Positions 25,000 to 33,156 of a stretch of DNA of 64,000 nucleotides are shown here, in pieces; position 1 is the stretch's first letter; every line of letters begins with the position of its first letter. A program made the translations under genes and the position numbers. Origin of the DNA: JAWVFK01 sp033856175 (GTDB taxonomy: Bacteria > Actinomycetota > Thermoleophilia > Solirubrobacterales > 70-9); the NCBI GenBank assembly GCA_033856175.1, contig JAWVFK010000010.1:1-64000 (forward strand), in the 5' to 3' direction. The notes under the pieces are model-generated. The model saw only the letters and a program-made list of their open reading frames with translations. It was not told the origin of the DNA and ran no database searches.

Positions 25000-25683
25000 C
25001 TAGCGCGCGGAGCGGCGCGACGGCCGCTGGAGCGGCGCCCTGGCGTCGATCAGGTCGACCGTGCCGAAGAGGGTCCTGTAGCGGGCGACGATCTCGACGT
25101 CGCTGAAGCCTGCCCTGGCGACGATCTGCGGCAGCTTGCCTTGGCGATGGTCGCGGGTGTTCGAGTGGCCGTCGAGCCGCTGGACGAGCGAGAAGCCGAG
25201 CGAGGTGACCGGATCGGATGGCTTGCCGAAGTCGGCGATGTGGAGGCGGCCGCCGGGGCCGAGGACGCGCAGCGCCTCGGCCAGCGCCCCGGCCTTGGTG
25301 TGCGGCTGAAGATGGTGGAAGAGCAGCGAGCTGACGACGCGATCGAAGCTGGCGTCGGCAAAGGGCAGCCTGTCCGCCAGCCCGCGCTCGAGCTCGATCG
25401 CGACGCCGTCGCGCTCGGCCTTCGCCCGCGCCCGGGCGAGCACCCCCTCGTCGCCGTCGATGCCGACGACCTGGACGTCGCCGCCGCCGCGCCGGGCCAG
25501 CTCGGCGGTCAGCGTTCCGGTGCCGCAGCCGAGGTCGAGGATCCGCCGCGGCCTGGGAGCCGCGAGGGCCCGCTCGGCCAGCGCGCCCTTGAAGGCGCGC
25601 TCGCGCATCGTCAGCGCGAGCACGGGGTCGTACAGAGCCGTCAGCGACTGCCGGCCCAGCGCTGGTACGTAGCGCTCGCTCAG
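25000..25683 (-). CDS. Class I SAM-dependent methyltransferase, CTG start
   Basis: From CTG 25683 the product has 227 residues. It begins LSERYVPALGRQSLTALYDP, the characteristic lead-in of this UbiE-like group, followed by the SAM-binding ILDLGCGTGTLTAELA, the acidic residue in VVGIDGD and FDRVVSSLLFHHL. The first ordinary start, GTG 25623, would remove the first 20 residues including the conserved YVPAL...LYDP segment. No ATG, GTG or TTG exists between the in-frame stop at 25695 and 25623. It begins 9 bases after the erpA stop, so translational coupling could serve the CTG. The substrate is unknown. Confidence 0.8.
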   Translation of the reverse strand: MSERYVPALGRQSLTALYDPVLALTMRERAFKGALAERALAAPRPRRILDLGCGTGTLTAELARRGGGDVQVVGIDGDEGVLARARAKAERDGVAIELERGLADRLPFADASFDRVVSSLLFHHLQPHTKAGALAEALRVLGPGGRLHIADFGKPSDPVTSLGFSLVQRLDGHSNTRDHRQGKLPQIVARAGFSDVEIVARYRTLFGTVDLIDARAPLQRPSRRSAR

Positions 25684-25692
25684 CGGATCAGG

Positions 25693-26073
25693 TCAGGCCG
25701 GCGTCGCCGCGGGGGCGTCGTCGCGAACCTGGAACGAGGAGCCGCAGCCGCAGGCGGCAACGACGTTCGGGTTGTTGACCTGGAAGCCGGCGCCCTGGAG
25801 GCCGTCGACGTAGTCGACCTCGGAGCCGAAGACGAACTGCATGCTGGGGCGGTCGACGACGACCGCGACTCCCTGGTGCTCGAAGACGTGGTCGTCTTCC
25901 TTGCTCTTGTCGAGGGCGAGCGCGTACTGGAACCCCGAGCAGCCGCCGCCGCGGACGGCGACGCGGAGCGCCTGGCCCGTGTCCTGCTGAGACGCGAGCA
26001 GCTCCTTGATCTTCTCGGCAGCCCTGTCCGTGAGGACGATCGGCTCCGTGGCTGTTGCGGTTGCCTCGCTCAT
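25693..26073 (-). CDS. erpA: Iron-sulfur cluster insertion protein ErpA/IscA
   Basis: This A-type Fe-S carrier has 126 residues. The three cluster-ligand cysteines are present in GGGCSGFQY and near the C-terminus in CGCGSSF. IVLTDRAAEKIKELL is the family start. It delivers clusters to apoproteins in the cytoplasm. With BolA and the CGFS glutaredoxin only 700 bases away it forms a local Fe-S maturation group. TACTAT lies 8 bases before the ATG. Confidence 0.93.
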   Translation of the reverse strand: MSEATATATEPIVLTDRAAEKIKELLASQQDTGQALRVAVRGGGCSGFQYALALDKSKEDDHVFEHQGVAVVVDRPSMQFVFGSEVDYVDGLQGAGFQVNNPNVVAACGCGSSFQVRDDAPAATPA

Positions 26074-26081
26074 CGCTTCAG

Positions 26082-26087
26082 ATAGTA
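26082..26087 (-). promoter_or_regulatory. Leaderless -10-like element before erpA
   Basis: TACTAT on the minus strand lies 8 bases before ATG 26073, without a ribosome site. Confidence 0.45.
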
Positions 26088-26127
26088 AAGCAACGCCCCA
26101 GGCTGCGAAAAACGGAGGCTCGCGAAG

Positions 26128-26394
26128 TCAGGCGGAGCGGTGGTCCAGGTACTGCAGGATCCGCTTCGAGTCGTGGACGACCTCCTCGCCGTCGACGAGC
26201 ACGGGCACGGCCTGCTGGCCGGTCAGCTCGCGGATCTCCGGCCGCTCGCCCTTGCGGAAGGGAACGCGCGCGGTCTCGTACTCGATGCCCAGCCTGTCGA
26301 GGCGCCGGGCGACGGCGCCGCAGGGACAGAGGACGTTCGTCGGCGTCTTGCAGCGGTAGAGGACGACCGGCTTGCCTGGGCTCGCTTCGCTCAT
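26128..26394 (-). CDS. Glutaredoxin/GST N-terminal-like protein with CPCG motif
   Basis: This single thioredoxin-fold domain has 88 residues. VVLYRCKTPT is the first strand and NVLCPCGAVARRLDRLGIEYE carries a CxC-type motif. QAVPVLVDGEEVVHDSKRI contains the cis-Pro and the Ser of the GST glutathione site. It could be a redox or metal-handling protein using the actinobacterial low-molecular thiol. Its ATG overlaps the stop of the upstream reductase gene in ATGA, so the two are translationally coupled. Confidence 0.75.
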   Translation of the reverse strand: MSEASPGKPVVLYRCKTPTNVLCPCGAVARRLDRLGIEYETARVPFRKGERPEIRELTGQQAVPVLVDGEEVVHDSKRILQYLDHRSA

Positions 26395-27446
26395 CGCGAG
26401 AGCACTCTCTCACCAAAGCGCAGCGCCTGTCCCATCGTGCGCAGCGCGACCTCCGAGTAGGGCCTGCCGTCGAGCCGTCGACCGAGCTCCTCCTTCTGCC
26501 AGGCGACCGTCTCCTCGAGCGTCTCCTCGTGGGGCCGGGCGCGGAAGCCGAGCTCGCGCGTGGCCTTGGTCGAGCGGTAGGTCCACCACTGCATCGCCGA
26601 GCGCACCTCGTCTGCGGAGGCCGGCAGCGGCAGGCGCAGGCGCAGCCCGGCCTCGACGCCGGCGAGGGCGATCGCGCCGGGGAGCTTGACCGGCGGCGGC
26701 GCGACGCCGGAGATGCGGCCGAGGTCGGCGAAGAGGCGGTCGAGCGTGAAGTTGCGGCCGCCGAGGATGTAGCGCTCCCCCACCTCGCCCTTGCGCTCGG
26801 CGGCGAGGTGGGCGGCGGCGACGTCGCGCACGTCGACGACGTTGAGGCCGCCGTCGACGTAGGCCGGGATCTGCCGCAGCAGGAAGCGCCGGACGAGCAG
26901 GTTCGAGCTGCCGCGCGGCCCGCCCGGCCCGAGGACGAAGGTCGGGTTGACGCAGACGACGGGAAGGCCGTGCAGCGCCAGCCGCAGCGCCTCGACCTCG
27001 GCCTCGTGCTTGGAGTTGACGTAGGCGATGCCGAGCCCGCCGGCCGTGAAGATCTGGCCCTCATCGGCGGTGGTGTGCGGCTTCGCCGGCCCCAGTGCGG
27101 CGGCCGAGGACGTGTAGACGGCGCGCTCGACGCCGGCGTCGAGCGCCGCGCCGAGGACGTTCGCGGTGCCGGTGACGTTGACCTCGAAGACGCGCTCCCT
27201 GTCGGCGGCGCGCATCGAGGTCGCGCCGGCGACGTGGAAGACCCGGTCGACGTCCTTCATCGCCCGCTTGACGGCGCGGCGGTCGAGCACGTCGCCCGTG
27301 GTCAGCTCGAACTCGATGTCGGCGAGGTGCTCGAGGCTGGCGCTGCGCCGCGCCATCAGCCGCAGCTCGTCGCCGCGCTGGGCCAGCGCCCGGGCGACAT
27401 GGGCGCCGATGAATCCCGATGCGCCTGTGACCAGGGTCTTTGGCAT
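26391..27446 (-). CDS. NAD-dependent epimerase/dihydroflavonol-reductase-like SDR
   Basis: This extended short-chain dehydrogenase has 351 residues. The NAD-binding LVTGASGFIGAHVA is at the N-terminus, the active-site YVNSK near residue 143, and VNPTFVLGPGG is typical of the HpnA/dihydroflavonol reductase group that acts on sugars or ketones attached to larger molecules. It is divergent from the DegV gene across 56 bases and coupled to the downstream thioredoxin-fold gene. The substrate is unknown. Confidence 0.85.
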   Translation of the reverse strand: MPKTLVTGASGFIGAHVARALAQRGDELRLMARRSASLEHLADIEFELTTGDVLDRRAVKRAMKDVDRVFHVAGATSMRAADRERVFEVNVTGTANVLGAALDAGVERAVYTSSAAALGPAKPHTTADEGQIFTAGGLGIAYVNSKHEAEVEALRLALHGLPVVCVNPTFVLGPGGPRGSSNLLVRRFLLRQIPAYVDGGLNVVDVRDVAAAHLAAERKGEVGERYILGGRNFTLDRLFADLGRISGVAPPPVKLPGAIALAGVEAGLRLRLPLPASADEVRSAMQWWTYRSTKATRELGFRARPHEETLEETVAWQKEELGRRLDGRPYSEVALRTMGQALRFGERVLSR

Positions 27447-27489
27447 CAGGTCGAAGCTGCAGCGGCGGGGTGCACGTCGTGCGGGATAG

Positions 27490-27495
27490 TAGTCT
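27490..27495 (+). promoter_or_regulatory. Leaderless -10-like element before the DegV gene
   Basis: TAGTCT lies 7 bases before GTG 27503, without a ribosome site. Confidence 0.45.
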
Positions 27496-27502
27496 CGGTG
27501 TC

Positions 27503-28366
27503 GTGAGCACGGTCGTCGTCTCCGATACGACCGCCTACCTGCCGGACGCCCTTCTGCGCGAGCACGAGATCGAGCTCGTCAGCCTCTATGTCAGCCTCGA
27601 GGGGGAGCAGCAGCGGGAGGTGGACATTCGCGACTACGACGCGTTCTACGCCAAGCTCGCCGCCTCGGCCGAGAGCGTCACCACCTCGCAGCCCTCGGTC
27701 GGCGACTTCATCGGCGTCTACGAGCCGTTGCTCGACGCCGGACGCGACATCGTCTCGATCCACATCACCGAGAAGGTCTCGGGCACGCTGATGGCGGCAA
27801 CGCAGGCGCGCGAGCGGCTGATCGAGGAGGGCAAGGGCGGCGAGCGCATCCACATCGTCGACAGCGGCTCCGGCGCCGGTGGGCTCGGCATGGTCCTGCT
27901 GGGCACGGCGCCGGCCGTGGCGGCGGGGGCCGACGGCGCCACCGCCGCCGCGGTGGCTGCAGAGGTCCGTGACAAGCACACGCTCTACTTCGCCGTCGAC
28001 ACGCTCGAGTATCTGCGCCGCGGCGGCCGGATCGGCGCCGCGCGAGCGCTGGTCGGCACGGCGCTGAAGATCAAGCCGATCCTGACGATGGGCGAGGAGA
28101 TCACCCCGGTCGACCAGGTGAGAACGCGGTCGCGGGCCTACGCCAAGCTGCTCGAGCTGGCCGCCAAGCTCAAGGAGCGCGGCGCCCGCGACTGGGTCGT
28201 CCAGCACGTCCAGAACGAGGAGGGCGTCGCCCGGCTGGCCGAGGATTGCCGTGAGATCTTCGGCTGCGAGCCGCTCTACGTCTCCGAGATCGGGCCGGTG
28301 ATCGGCGCCCATGTCGGCCACGGGCTGCTCGGCGTCGGCGCTACGCAGATCCCGCGACCGGACTAA
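27503..28366 (+). CDS. DegV-family fatty-acid-binding protein
   Basis: This protein of 287 residues starts VVVSDTTAYLPDAL, with the conserved TSQPSVGDFIGVYEPLL and HITEKVSGT lipid-binding segments and LEYLRRGGRIG in the second half. DegV/FakB proteins hold a fatty acid for phosphorylation by FakA-type kinases. No fakA homologue lies in the window. GTG 27503 is chosen because it directly precedes the first beta strand and follows a leaderless promoter. Confidence 0.85.
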   Translation: MSTVVVSDTTAYLPDALLREHEIELVSLYVSLEGEQQREVDIRDYDAFYAKLAASAESVTTSQPSVGDFIGVYEPLLDAGRDIVSIHITEKVSGTLMAATQARERLIEEGKGGERIHIVDSGSGAGGLGMVLLGTAPAVAAGADGATAAAVAAEVRDKHTLYFAVDTLEYLRRGGRIGAARALVGTALKIKPILTMGEEITPVDQVRTRSRAYAKLLELAAKLKERGARDWVVQHVQNEEGVARLAEDCREIFGCEPLYVSEIGPVIGAHVGHGLLGVGATQIPRPD

Positions 28367-28381
28367 CCGCGCCCAGCGCTC

Positions 28382-29500
28382 TCAAGCGGGCTCCTGCTCG
28401 GGCGGGTCGGGGCCGATCTGGGCTCGGCGCTTGACCTTCTCGTGCCGTGCCATCGCCTGCGCCTTGCCGAAGTCCGAGTAGCGGTAGACGTCGAGGGCGA
28501 CGCTCTGGATGCCGGCGGCGACCGGGATCGCGATCAGCGCGCCGAGCATGCCCAGCAGCGCCGCCCCGATCAGGATCGCGACGAACACCGTCAGCGGATG
28601 GATCTCGACCGTGCGGCCGTAGATCATCGGCTGGATCAGGTAGTTCTCGATCTGCTGGTAGGCGAACAGCACGATCGCCCAGATGATCACGTCGCGGGGA
28701 AAGTCGACGAAGGCGACGACGATCCCGATGATGATCCCGCCGAGCGTCGCGCCGACCAGCGGGATCAGGTCGAAGAAGGCGAACATGATCGCCAGCGGCA
28801 CGGCAAACGGGACGTTGAGCAGCGTCAGCGTGACGAAGGTGACGCTGCCGGCGACGATGCTGATGACGAGGTTGCCGAAGGCGTAGCCCGAGATCGCGTT
28901 GGAGAGGTCGTCGGCGACCTTGCGAACCCGGATTTCTCGCTCCTCCGATAACTGGTGGTAGAGGAATCCGAGGATGCGATCCCCCTCCATCAACAGGAAG
29001 AAGCTGAGGACGAGGATCGTGAACAGCGCGACGAGCTGGGCGAAGGCGTTGACGGTGACGTCGCGCAGCGTGCCGGCGGCGTCACCGAGCTTGCTCGGCA
29101 GCTGCTGCGACTGCTCGCGCAGCTTCTGGGTGATGTGGTACTTGTCGTCGTAGCGAGCGAAGGTCTTGTTGCTGCGCAGGTCGTCGACATAGCCGGGCAG
29201 ATCCTGGGAGAGGCTGTTGACGCCACTGACGACCGGCGGAACGAGCAGCAGGCCGACGCCGAAGATGCTCGCGCCGATTGCGAGGTAGACGCCGAGAATG
29301 GCCAGCGAGCGCGGCAGGCCACGGCGGTGGAGGCGATTGACGATCGGCGCGATCGCCAGTGCGAAGAAGGCGGAGATCAGCAGCAGACCGATCACCGAGC
29401 GGACGAGGTAGAGCAGGTACAGAGCGACGAGCGTCGCGACGGCGACGATCACGATCTTGGCGATCAGGCGTGCCGGAACGTCGCGCGCGGAGGCGGCCAC
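28382..29500 (-). CDS. AI-2E/PerM-family membrane transporter
   Basis: This membrane protein of 372 residues has seven to eight helices. Family segments include FALAIAPIVNRLHRRGLPR, FFLLMEGDRI, FDLIPLVGATLGG and YGRTVEIHPLTVFVAILIG. Members export small molecules or ions (autoinducer-2 in one case, Na+/H+ in others). The C-terminal tail is basic then acidic. It converges on the DegV gene with 15 bases between stops. GTG 29500 has TAGTCT six bases upstream, so it probably has its own promoter rather than reading through from the DUF3618-like gene. Confidence 0.9.
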   Translation of the reverse strand: MAASARDVPARLIAKIVIVAVATLVALYLLYLVRSVIGLLLISAFFALAIAPIVNRLHRRGLPRSLAILGVYLAIGASIFGVGLLLVPPVVSGVNSLSQDLPGYVDDLRSNKTFARYDDKYHITQKLREQSQQLPSKLGDAAGTLRDVTVNAFAQLVALFTILVLSFFLLMEGDRILGFLYHQLSEEREIRVRKVADDLSNAISGYAFGNLVISIVAGSVTFVTLTLLNVPFAVPLAIMFAFFDLIPLVGATLGGIIIGIVVAFVDFPRDVIIWAIVLFAYQQIENYLIQPMIYGRTVEIHPLTVFVAILIGAALLGMLGALIAIPVAAGIQSVALDVYRYSDFGKAQAMARHEKVKRRAQIGPDPPEQEPA

Positions 29501-29506
29501 GCGGCG

Positions 29507-29512
29507 AGACTA
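29507..29512 (-). promoter_or_regulatory. Leaderless -10-like element before the AI-2E-type gene
   Basis: TAGTCT on the minus strand lies 6 bases before GTG 29500, without a ribosome site. Confidence 0.4.
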
Positions 29513-29547
29513 GGGGCTGTCGCGGACGGCGCTGGCGCCGGCGTTTA

Positions 29548-29793
29548 TCAGCGGCGGCGCAGGGCGACGAGGCCGCCGACGACGAAGCCGGCGACGGCGG
29601 CGCCGACGAGGATCTGCTTGCGATGGCGGCGGACCTGGCCGCGCCAGTCGGTCAGCTCGGCGACGCGACCCCGCAGCAGGTCGACCGAATAGGAAAGCTC
29701 CTGGCGCTGGCGCACCATGTCGGCGCGGATCTCGGCCGCCGAGCGATCGCCGGGCTGGCGCCGCTGGATCGCCCTGCTGTGTTCGGCGGCCAC
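29548..29793 (-). CDS. DUF3618-like small membrane protein
   Basis: This protein of 81 residues has an N-terminal soluble helix (AAEIRADMVRQRQELSYSVD) and one C-terminal membrane helix (QILVGAAVAGFVVGGLVAL) ending in RRR. It matches the DUF3618 pattern, usually found after holin-like DUF1469 genes as here. The function is unknown and may be structural in the membrane. It starts 2 bases after the upstream stop. Confidence 0.75.
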   Translation of the reverse strand: MAAEHSRAIQRRQPGDRSAAEIRADMVRQRQELSYSVDLLRGRVAELTDWRGQVRRHRKQILVGAAVAGFVVGGLVALRRR

Positions 29794-29795
29794 CG

Positions 29796-30215
29796 CTAGC
29801 CGTCCTCACCGTCGAAGGCCGAGCGGATTCCGCGCGCCTCTTCGATCGCCATCTCGGGCTTCGGCGGCGCGCCGCTGGCAAAGGCCCGCCAGGCGTAGAG
29901 CCCGCCGCCGGCCGCGAGCAGCAAGAAAAGCCCGGCCTCGACGAAGAAGCCGAGCCAGAGCTGGTCGAAGAAGAGGTCGTTGAGCAGCCAGGCGACGCCG
30001 TGCATGATCAGGATCAGCGCCAGGAAGGCGAATACGCCCGCCACTGCTCCGGCGACCGAGCCGCGCAGCAGCTTGGTGACCTTCTCGGAGATCTCCGCCT
30101 TGGCGAGCTCGATCTCGTCGCGGACCAGGCTCGACGTGCGCTCTGTCACCTCGGCGACGAGCTCGCCGACCGAGCGGTCGTCGATTGGCCTGATCGGCGG
30201 TCGCTCGTCGCTCAC
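29796..30215 (-). CDS. Phage_holin_3_6 (DUF1469)-like membrane protein
   Basis: This protein of 139 residues from GTG 30215 has a soluble N-terminal helix (VGELVAEVTERTSSLVRDEIELAKAE, shown in part as LVRDEIELAKAEI) and two membrane helices. In actinobacteria this family is chromosomal and not evidence of a prophage; it commonly neighbours DUF3618 proteins. The GTG overlaps the stop of the 44-residue gene in GTGA, so translation is coupled. Confidence 0.8.
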   Translation of the reverse strand: MSDERPPIRPIDDRSVGELVAEVTERTSSLVRDEIELAKAEISEKVTKLLRGSVAGAVAGVFAFLALILIMHGVAWLLNDLFFDQLWLGFFVEAGLFLLLAAGGGLYAWRAFASGAPPKPEMAIEEARGIRSAFDGEDG

Positions 30216-30346
30216 TCGGGCGGGTCCTCGTCGAAGACGCGTCCCCAGATCGCCACCGAGGCGCGGTTGGCGAGCAGGCTCGCGATCGCGCCGGTCAGCG
30301 CCAGCAGGCCGGCCCACATCAGTCTCTTGACGATCTCGTTATCCAT
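30212..30346 (-). CDS. 44-residue single-helix membrane peptide
   Basis: This small gene runs ATG 30346 to TGA 30212. The product begins MDNEIVKRLMWAGLLALTGA and has one membrane helix followed by a short acidic end (GRVFDEDPPE). It overlaps the hydrolase stop by 8 bases and the holin-like start by GTGA, so it is locked into a chain of coupled genes, which argues strongly that it is real. It probably acts with the holin-like and DUF3618-like proteins. Confidence 0.75.
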   Translation of the reverse strand: MDNEIVKRLMWAGLLALTGAIASLLANRASVAIWGRVFDEDPPE

Positions 30347-31619
30347 CCTGGCTCAGGTGCCCGTTCGAGCCCGCTGAGTAAACCAACTCGGCCTCGGCGG
30401 CAACGCCATAGTCCGCCCAGCGCTCGTAGAAGGTGCGGTAGACGGCGTAGGTCCAGTCGCGATCGATCGCGTCGAGGATGCCGTGGGCGCCGCCCGGCAG
30501 GATCCAGACACGGACGTTGTCGTTGTCCTTCGCCGCCTCGGCCAGCTCGTGGGCATGGTCGACCTTGACGATCTGGTCGTCCTCCGGGTGCAGGATCAGC
30601 AGCGGCACCGCGGTCCGGGCGATGCCGTTCTTCGCCGCCGCCTCCTGCCAGATCTCGTCGGCGCTGACGCCGTAGTAGGGCGCCGAGAGCTCGCCGATGG
30701 CGTCGGCCAGGTGCTCGATCTCGACCGGCCAGCGGCCGCTGCGCACGCGCGAGATGAGCATCGCGTGGAAGCTGCGGTTGAGCGCGTAGGCGGGGTGGCG
30801 CCAGTGGACGCGGCGGGAGAGGCGCTCGGCGGCGCGGCGCGGGTCGGCCGGCCCGGAGATCGCGATGACGCCGCCGGCGAGCGCCTCGGCGGCGCCGTCG
30901 GCATAGGAGGCGTTGAGGACCGAGGAGCCGCCGAGCGAGACCCCCCAGGCGCCGACGCTGGTCGAGCCGCGCTCCTGCAGCATCCGCGCCGCGGCGACGA
31001 TGTCGGGACCCTCCTTCCAGCCGGCCGTGCTGGGCGCCGGGCTGATCAGCTCGGTCAGGCCGAAGCTGCGGAGGTCGATCGCGGCGACGTTGAAGCCCCA
31101 GTCGTAGAAGGCCGTGACCGCGACATCGCGGACGTAGTCGAAGCGCCGCGAGCTGAAGAGGCCGTGGACGACGACGAGGCCGGGCCGGGGGACGTCGTGG
31201 GTCGCCACCGAGGCGCCGATCGAGACGCCGTCGGCGCCTTCGAAGACGACGTCGCTGAACTGCGCCGGATAGGCGTAGCCGATGTTGGCGATCTCACGGT
31301 GCTGGGAGAAGACGAAGGGGGCGAGGTCGGCGAGACCCTTGCGCAGCTCCTGGCCGCGGGTCGTCGGAGCGAGGTGGTGCGGGATCCGCTGCAGGTCCGA
31401 CCACAGCGCGGCCATCGTCCGCTCGCGGGGCTCGGGCACCGGCAGCGCCTCGACCTGGCGCTGGCTGCGGCGGACGAGCAGCTCGCGCAGCGGGCCCATG
31501 GCCCACTGGACGAAGAGCCAGAGCGGCATCGCGACGAAGCCGACGAGCATGCTGCCCAGCTTGGCGGCGCCGTGAAGGACGCGGTCCTGGCGATGCGTGG
31601 TGGCCAGCGACTCCCACAT
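30339..31619 (-). CDS. Alpha/beta hydrolase
   Basis: This protein of 426 residues has about 120 N-terminal residues including a hydrophobic segment (LVGFVAMPLWLFVQWAMG), suggesting membrane attachment. A hydrolase domain follows with the oxyanion HGLFSSR, nucleophile elbow GVSLGGS, acid in HPEDDQIV and His in GGAHG. Substrates may be esters or lipids. ATG 31619 overlaps the TetR stop (TGATG). It lies in a TetR-controlled operon with a nitrilase. Confidence 0.85.
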   Translation of the reverse strand: MWESLATTHRQDRVLHGAAKLGSMLVGFVAMPLWLFVQWAMGPLRELLVRRSQRQVEALPVPEPRERTMAALWSDLQRIPHHLAPTTRGQELRKGLADLAPFVFSQHREIANIGYAYPAQFSDVVFEGADGVSIGASVATHDVPRPGLVVVHGLFSSRRFDYVRDVAVTAFYDWGFNVAAIDLRSFGLTELISPAPSTAGWKEGPDIVAAARMLQERGSTSVGAWGVSLGGSSVLNASYADGAAEALAGGVIAISGPADPRRAAERLSRRVHWRHPAYALNRSFHAMLISRVRSGRWPVEIEHLADAIGELSAPYYGVSADEIWQEAAAKNGIARTAVPLLILHPEDDQIVKVDHAHELAEAAKDNDNVRVWILPGGAHGILDAIDRDWTYAVYRTFYERWADYGVAAEAELVYSAGSNGHLSQDG

Positions 31620-32230
31620 CAGGAGTTGCCGTTGCGGCGATCGAGGCCGCCGCAGAGCGTCTCGACGACCATCGCCCGGGCGCGGTCGAAGTCGCCCTCG
31701 CCGCCCGGGATCAGCTCGAAGACCCAGCCCGAGAGCAGCTGCTCGATCGCGCCGTAGAACCACATCGAGGCGATGTCGGGGTCGACGTCGTCGCGGAAGG
31801 CGCCGCTGTCCTGGCCATCGCGGACGATCTTGGCGATCATCTCGTAGGCGCGGCGGATCTCGGCCAGATGGGTGCGGCCGAAGGAGTTGGCCGCCCGCGT
31901 GACCTCGACGATGATCACCTTCATCAGCTCGGGGTCGTGGCGGTAGGAGTCGATGATGAAGCGGGCGACGCGGTCGAGCTTCTCGCGCGGCGCCAGCGCC
32001 TCGGAGTCGGTCTCCTCGATCGCCGCCAGCAGCAGCGACCAGCGCTCGCTGAAGAGCTCGCCGAGGATCTGCTCCTTGGACTTGAAGTAGTGGTAGACGA
32101 GGCCATAGGCGACGCCGGCCTCGTCGGCGATGTCGGAGACGCGGCAGGCATGGAAGCCCTGGCGGGCGAAGACGCGAACGGCGGCGTCGAGGATCTGGCG
32201 GCGGCGATCGGTGGGCGGGGCCTTCGCCAT
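31619..32230 (-). CDS. TetR-family transcriptional regulator
   Basis: This protein of 203 residues has the N-terminal helix-turn-helix RRQILDAAVRVFARQGFHAC, then SDIADEAGVAYGLVYHYFKSK. The C-terminal part resembles regulators of fatty-acid or acyl-CoA genes (ARFIIDSYRHDPELMKVIIVE). It overlaps both neighbours by TGATG. The palindrome at 33106-33121 in the operon promoter is its likely operator, giving autorepression released by a ligand. Confidence 0.92.
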   Translation of the reverse strand: MAKAPPTDRRRQILDAAVRVFARQGFHACRVSDIADEAGVAYGLVYHYFKSKEQILGELFSERWSLLLAAIEETDSEALAPREKLDRVARFIIDSYRHDPELMKVIIVEVTRAANSFGRTHLAEIRRAYEMIAKIVRDGQDSGAFRDDVDPDIASMWFYGAIEQLLSGWVFELIPGGEGDFDRARAMVVETLCGGLDRRNGNS

Positions 32231-33057
32231 CAGAGCGTGGCCTCCTCGGGCCAGCGGTAGGCGGCGGGGCGGCGGTTGGCGAGCGCCGGCAGCGACTCGC
32301 GGACGCGCTCCTGCTCGGCGAGGTCGAGATCGGCGGCGACGAAGCACTCCTCGTCAGGGGCCTGCGCGAGGATCTTGCCCCAGGCGTCGACGATCATCGA
32401 GTGGCCCCAGGACTCGTAGTGGGGCGGCGCCTTGCCGACCTGGTTGGCGGCGATGACGAAGACCTGGTTCTCGATCGCCCGGGCGCGGACGAGCACCTCC
32501 CAATGGTCACGCCCGGTGACGGCGGTGAAGGCCGAGGGAACGGCGATCGCGCGGGCGCCCTCGACGGCAAGGATGCGGTAGAGCTCGGGAAAGCGAAGGT
32601 CGTAGCAAACCGTCAGGCCCAGGAGGATGTCGCCGACCGGCGCCAGCACGGTCTCCTCGCCGGGCTGCTCGTGCTCGGACTCGCGATAGGCGACGCCACC
32701 GACCTCGACGTCGAACATGTGGATTTTGCGGTAGGCGGCGAGGCGCTCGCCATCGGGCGCGATCAGCACCGAGGTGTTGAAGGCCTTCTCCTCGCCCTCC
32801 TCGCGGGTCGCGACGCTGCCGGCGAGCAGGTGGATGCCGAGCTCGCGCGCCCAGCTCGCGGCGGCCGCCAGCGAGGGGCCGTCGAGTGGCTCGGCGCCCT
32901 CGAGCAGGGCCTCGCCGGGGGCGAGCAGGTTCCACTTCTCCGGCAGGACGACGAGCTCGGCGCCGTCGGCGGCGGCGGCGCGGACGAGCCGCTCAGCGTT
33001 CGCCAGGTTGGAGTCCTTGTCGTCGTTGGAGTTGAGCTGTACCGCGGCCGCACGCAT
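32230..33057 (-). CDS. Carbon-nitrogen hydrolase (nitrilase superfamily)
   Basis: This protein of 275 residues has the Glu-Lys-Cys catalytic triad in VVLPEKWN, AAYRKIHMFD and GLTVCYDLRFPE. It resembles the Nit1/Nit2 omega-amidase branch that hydrolyses deaminated amide metabolites, but amides or nitriles remain possible. It is the first gene of the operon with TetR, hydrolase and the membrane genes. Confidence 0.9.
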   Translation of the reverse strand: MRAAAVQLNSNDDKDSNLANAERLVRAAAADGAELVVLPEKWNLLAPGEALLEGAEPLDGPSLAAAASWARELGIHLLAGSVATREEGEEKAFNTSVLIAPDGERLAAYRKIHMFDVEVGGVAYRESEHEQPGEETVLAPVGDILLGLTVCYDLRFPELYRILAVEGARAIAVPSAFTAVTGRDHWEVLVRARAIENQVFVIAANQVGKAPPHYESWGHSMIVDAWGKILAQAPDEECFVAADLDLAEQERVRESLPALANRRPAAYRWPEEATL

Positions 33058-33105
33058 GGCTCTCGCAACCTTTTTCGCTGGGTTTTCGCTGGCTCTCGAC
33101 TGGTT

Positions 33106-33121
33106 GACTGACCAGTCAGTC
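33106..33121. promoter_or_regulatory. Palindromic operator upstream of the nitrilase-TetR operon
   Basis: GACTGAC and GTCAGTC are exact inverted repeats separated by CA, 49 bases before the nitrilase ATG. The size and symmetry fit a TetR-family operator; the tetR gene is the second gene downstream. Confidence 0.6.
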
Positions 33122-33156
33122 GCCGGGGATTCCAGTATAGGTCCGGGCCTCAGCGG

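Noticed and set aside
29548..30215. Prophage remnant, suggested by the holin-like family name
   Set aside because: The holin-like plus DUF3618-like pair is a common chromosomal arrangement in actinobacteria, and no other phage genes are nearby.
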